Part shown: one piece after another, positions 61,926 through 64,000 of the stretch
How positions within the stretch are numbered: position 1 is the first letter of the stretch
How the letters are laid out: every line of letters starts with the position of its first letter
NCBI RefSeq assembly: GCF_017308985.1
Contig: NZ_JADWPE010000004.1
Span: forward strand, 23,624 to 87,623
DNA from: Lysobacter changpingensis
GTDB taxonomy: Bacteria > Pseudomonadota > Gammaproteobacteria > Xanthomonadales > Xanthomonadaceae
Length of the DNA: 64,000 nt
Direction of reading: 5' to 3'
The notes under the pieces: model-generated
Told to the model about the DNA's origin: nothing
The model's input: only the letters and a program-made list of their open reading frames with translations
Databases searched by the model: none
Translations under genes and position numbers: made by a program

Positions 61926-61931
61926 TAGGCT
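61926..61931 (+). promoter_or_regulatory. Candidate -10 just before the CoA-hydrolase gene
   Basis: TAGGCT, seven bases before the ATG at 61939; the arrangement suits a leaderless mRNA. The -35 is unclear. Confidence 0.4.
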
Positions 61932-61938
61932 TTGCGCC

Positions 61939-63882
61939 ATGGAACCCCGACCCGCTCCCCTTTCCTTCGACTCGCTCGACGCCGCCGTCGAGTTCCTGCT
62001 CGCGCGCGTCCGCGGCCCGCTGCACGTCGGCGCGCCGCTCGGTCTGGGCAAACCGCACCGGCTGCTCAATGCCCTGTATGCACGCGTCGAGAACGACGCC
62101 TCGCGCCCGCTGCATCTGTACACCGCGCTCTCGCTCGATCCACCCGGCGGCGGTAAGGGGCTCGAAGCGCGCTTCGTGAAGCCGTTCGTCGAACGCCACT
62201 TCGGCGCGGATTTCCCGCGCCTGGCGTATGTGCAGGCGCTCAAGCGCAACGCACTGCCGGCGCACGTCGAGATCGAGGAGTTCTACCTGCAATCCGGCGC
62301 GATGCTGAACTCCGCGCCGGTGCAGCGCCGCTACGCGAGCCTGAACTACACGCACGTCGCCCGCGCGCTCGCCGACCGCGGACTCAACGCGATCGTGCAG
62401 AAAGTCGCGCGATCGCCCGACGGCACGCGCCTGTCGCTGTCGTGCAACACCGACCTCACCTTCGATGCGATCGACGCCCTCGCCGCGCGCGGCCTGCCGC
62501 GTCCGGTGCTGATCGCCGAGATCGATCCACGCCTGCCATGGCTCGGCGGCAGCGCGGCGGTCGCGCCTGAATTCTTCGATGCGATCGTGACTCCGCCAGG
62601 CCCGTATCCGAAGCTCTTCGGCCTGCCGCGCCAACCGGTGACCGACGCCGACTACGCGATCGGCTTCCACGCCAGCACGTTCGTGCGCGACGGCGGAACC
62701 CTGCAGATCGGCATCGGCGCGCTCGCCGATGCGCTGTGCCATGCGCTGGTGCTGCGTCACGTCGACAACGATGCGTATCGCGAGGTGTTGCGCGCGCTCG
62801 GCTCCGCGCACGCCGACGATGCCGCGCTCGCGCCGTTCGGGCGCGGCCTCTATGGTTGCAGCGAGATGATCAACGAAGGCTTCCGCCGGCTGGTGGAAGT
62901 GGGCGTGATCAAGCGGCGCGTGGTGGACGATCTCGCCGCGATGCAGCGCATCGAACGCGGCGGCCCGAGCGCGCACGACCTTGCCTTGCTCGAACGGGAG
63001 GGCGAGTTCCTGCACGGCGCGTTCTATCTTGGTTCGCCCGAGTTCTACGAGTGGCTGCGCGACCTGCCGCCGGACGCGCGCCGCGCGATCGGCATGCGTC
63101 GTGTCGGCGAAGTGAACGATCTGGTCGGCGACATCGAACTGGAACGCCTGCAGCGTCGCGATGCGCGTTTCTTCAACACCTGCATGATGGCGACCGCGCT
63201 GGGTGCGGCGGTATCCGACGCGCTTGAGGACGGTCGCGTCGTCTCGGGTGTCGGCGGCCAGTACAACTTCGTGGCGATGGCGCACGCGCTGCCGGATGCG
63301 CGCTCGGTGCTGATGCTGCGCGCCGCGCGCGAATCGGGTGGACGGGTCACGTCGAATGTCGTATGGAATTACGGGCACACGACGATCCCGCGCCACCTGC
63401 GCGACGTGTACATCAGCGAGTACGGGATCGCCGACATCCGCGGACGTTGCGACGAGGATTGCGTGATGGCGATGGCGGCCATCGCCGATGCGCGTTTCCA
63501 GCAGGGCCTGATCGATGTCGCCAAGCGCGAAGGCAAGCTGCGCGCGGACTTCGCGTTGCCGGCTTCCGCGGCGCGCAATACGCCAGAACGCCTCGCCGCG
63601 GCGCTGCGCCCGTTCCACAAGAGCGGCGCGCTGCCGGACTACCCGCTGGGGAGCGATTTCACGCCGGTCGAGCAGCGGCTGGTGAAGGCGTTGGCGTGGT
63701 TGAAGTCGAACACCGCGACGCGTGGCGCGAAGCTGCGCACGGTATGGCGCGCATTGGGCGCGAAGGCGCTTGATCGCGAAGCGCTGGAACGCATGGACCT
63801 TGCGTCGCCGCAGGGCTTTGGCGAGCGATTGGAAGCGCGGCTGGTGTCGTTGGCGCTGGTGGAGAGCGGGCGCGGGTCGTAG
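61939..63882 (+). CDS. Acetyl-CoA hydrolase/transferase family protein
   Basis: This 647-aa protein belongs to the acetyl-CoA hydrolase/CoA-transferase family, which moves or cleaves CoA thioesters such as acetyl-, succinyl- or 4-hydroxybutyryl-CoA. The N-terminal part (LHVGAPLGLGKPHRLLNALY; LHLYTALSLDPPGGG) and the C-terminal part (SGVGGQYNFVAMAH; LMLRAARES...VVWNYGHTTIPRHLRDVYISEYGIADIRGR) fit. It is longer than most family members, with an insertion of about 100 residues in the middle (about 270-370). The ATG at 61939 is chosen because the longer frame runs through the YeeE gene. A strong terminator follows. Confidence 0.85.
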   Translation: MEPRPAPLSFDSLDAAVEFLLARVRGPLHVGAPLGLGKPHRLLNALYARVENDASRPLHLYTALSLDPPGGGKGLEARFVKPFVERHFGADFPRLAYVQALKRNALPAHVEIEEFYLQSGAMLNSAPVQRRYASLNYTHVARALADRGLNAIVQKVARSPDGTRLSLSCNTDLTFDAIDALAARGLPRPVLIAEIDPRLPWLGGSAAVAPEFFDAIVTPPGPYPKLFGLPRQPVTDADYAIGFHASTFVRDGGTLQIGIGALADALCHALVLRHVDNDAYREVLRALGSAHADDAALAPFGRGLYGCSEMINEGFRRLVEVGVIKRRVVDDLAAMQRIERGGPSAHDLALLEREGEFLHGAFYLGSPEFYEWLRDLPPDARRAIGMRRVGEVNDLVGDIELERLQRRDARFFNTCMMATALGAAVSDALEDGRVVSGVGGQYNFVAMAHALPDARSVLMLRAARESGGRVTSNVVWNYGHTTIPRHLRDVYISEYGIADIRGRCDEDCVMAMAAIADARFQQGLIDVAKREGKLRADFALPASAARNTPERLAAALRPFHKSGALPDYPLGSDFTPVEQRLVKALAWLKSNTATRGAKLRTVWRALGAKALDREALERMDLASPQGFGERLEARLVSLALVESGRGS

Positions 63883-63895
63883 CGCGAAGCCCAAA

Positions 63896-63925
63896 CGAAA
63901 GAAGCGGCCGAAGCCGCTTCTTTCG
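63896..63925 (+). terminator. Rho-independent terminator after the CoA-hydrolase gene
   Basis: CGAAAGAAGCGG-CCGAAG-CCGCTTCTTTCG is a perfect 12-bp stem. It is preceded by A-rich and followed by the heptamer tract. It may act in both directions. Confidence 0.8.
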
Positions 63926-64000
63926 AATCACGAATCACGAATCACGAATCACGAATCACGAATCACGAATCACGAATCACGAATCACGAATCACGAATCA
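63925..64000. repeat. Family C tandem heptamer tract (runs off the window)
   Basis: About 10.9 identical copies of GAATCAC, in the orientation of the right arm of the element upstream of flhF. It continues beyond the last base, so the opposite arm may lie outside the window. Confidence 0.9.

Noticed and set aside
63925..64000. CRISPR-like tandem repeat
   Set aside because: The period is 7 nt with no spacers; it is a heptamer tract.

Overview
The window is GC-rich, densely coded DNA that most resembles a flagellated member of the Xanthomonadaceae, Lysobacter-like. This rests on gene order, protein flavour and the intergenic repeat types; no rRNA gene is present to confirm it. I see no tRNA, rRNA, CRISPR array, transposase, integrase or phage gene.

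Region 1 (1-30179, + strand except one gene) is a flagellar and chemotaxis block. It holds the end of flhA, then flhF-flhG-fliA, then cheY-cheZ-cheA-motC-motD-parC-parP, which combines polar placement, sigma-28, a chemosensory core, a second stator pair and array-positioning proteins. A second module follows: a STAS protein, a CheY-like regulator, a second CheA, CheW, three large chemoreceptors, cheR-cheD-cheB, a small membrane-anchored receptor-like protein and an orphan NarX-type histidine kinase. Good sigma-28 (FliA) promoters precede the STAS gene, two chemoreceptors and the receptor-like gene, so fliA here probably drives its own neighbours.

Region 2 (30225-40642) carries a methyltransferase, a TrmH-family RNA methyltransferase and an acetyltransferase in one overlapping minus-strand run. 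It then has an AGCS amino-acid/cation symporter, an RND efflux pump with its adaptor, and on the plus strand a cysteine synthase and a macrodomain protein.

Region 3 (40748-51765, - strand) holds a complete periplasmic nitrate reductase operon, napEFDABC, with a perfect FNR/Anr box upstream. Next come glycolytic genes (fba, pyk, pgk; gap lies further on), a metalloprotease-like lipoprotein and a HAD phosphatase.

Region 4 (51766-63882) starts with a cobalamin riboswitch ahead of class Ia ribonucleotide reductase nrdA-nrdB. It continues with a DUF4019-like protein, a group III truncated haemoglobin, gap, an OmpW porin under a perfect FNR box, an S1/P1 nuclease, a sulfur detoxification set (persulfide dioxygenase-like protein plus two YeeE/YedE halves) and an acetyl-CoA hydrolase/transferase. 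Nap, OmpW and the globin point to a life with low-oxygen or nitrate-respiring phases.

The most unusual layer is repetitive DNA. Four palindromic families recur: A, REP-like pairs with a TAGCCCGGGTAAG core, 11 copies; B, C/T-rich palindromes with a CCCTCCCCTGC stem; C, inverted arms made of degenerate heptamers of ACGARNN/GGAACGA type; D, a GTCATTCCCGCG-type element. Family B is found translated in frame inside the linkers of FlhF, CheA and ParP. Family C lies next to several chemotaxis gene starts, supplies the end of cheA, and is embedded inside the cobalamin riboswitch. I regard this repeat layer as the best candidate for an under-described system; its mechanism is unknown from sequence alone.
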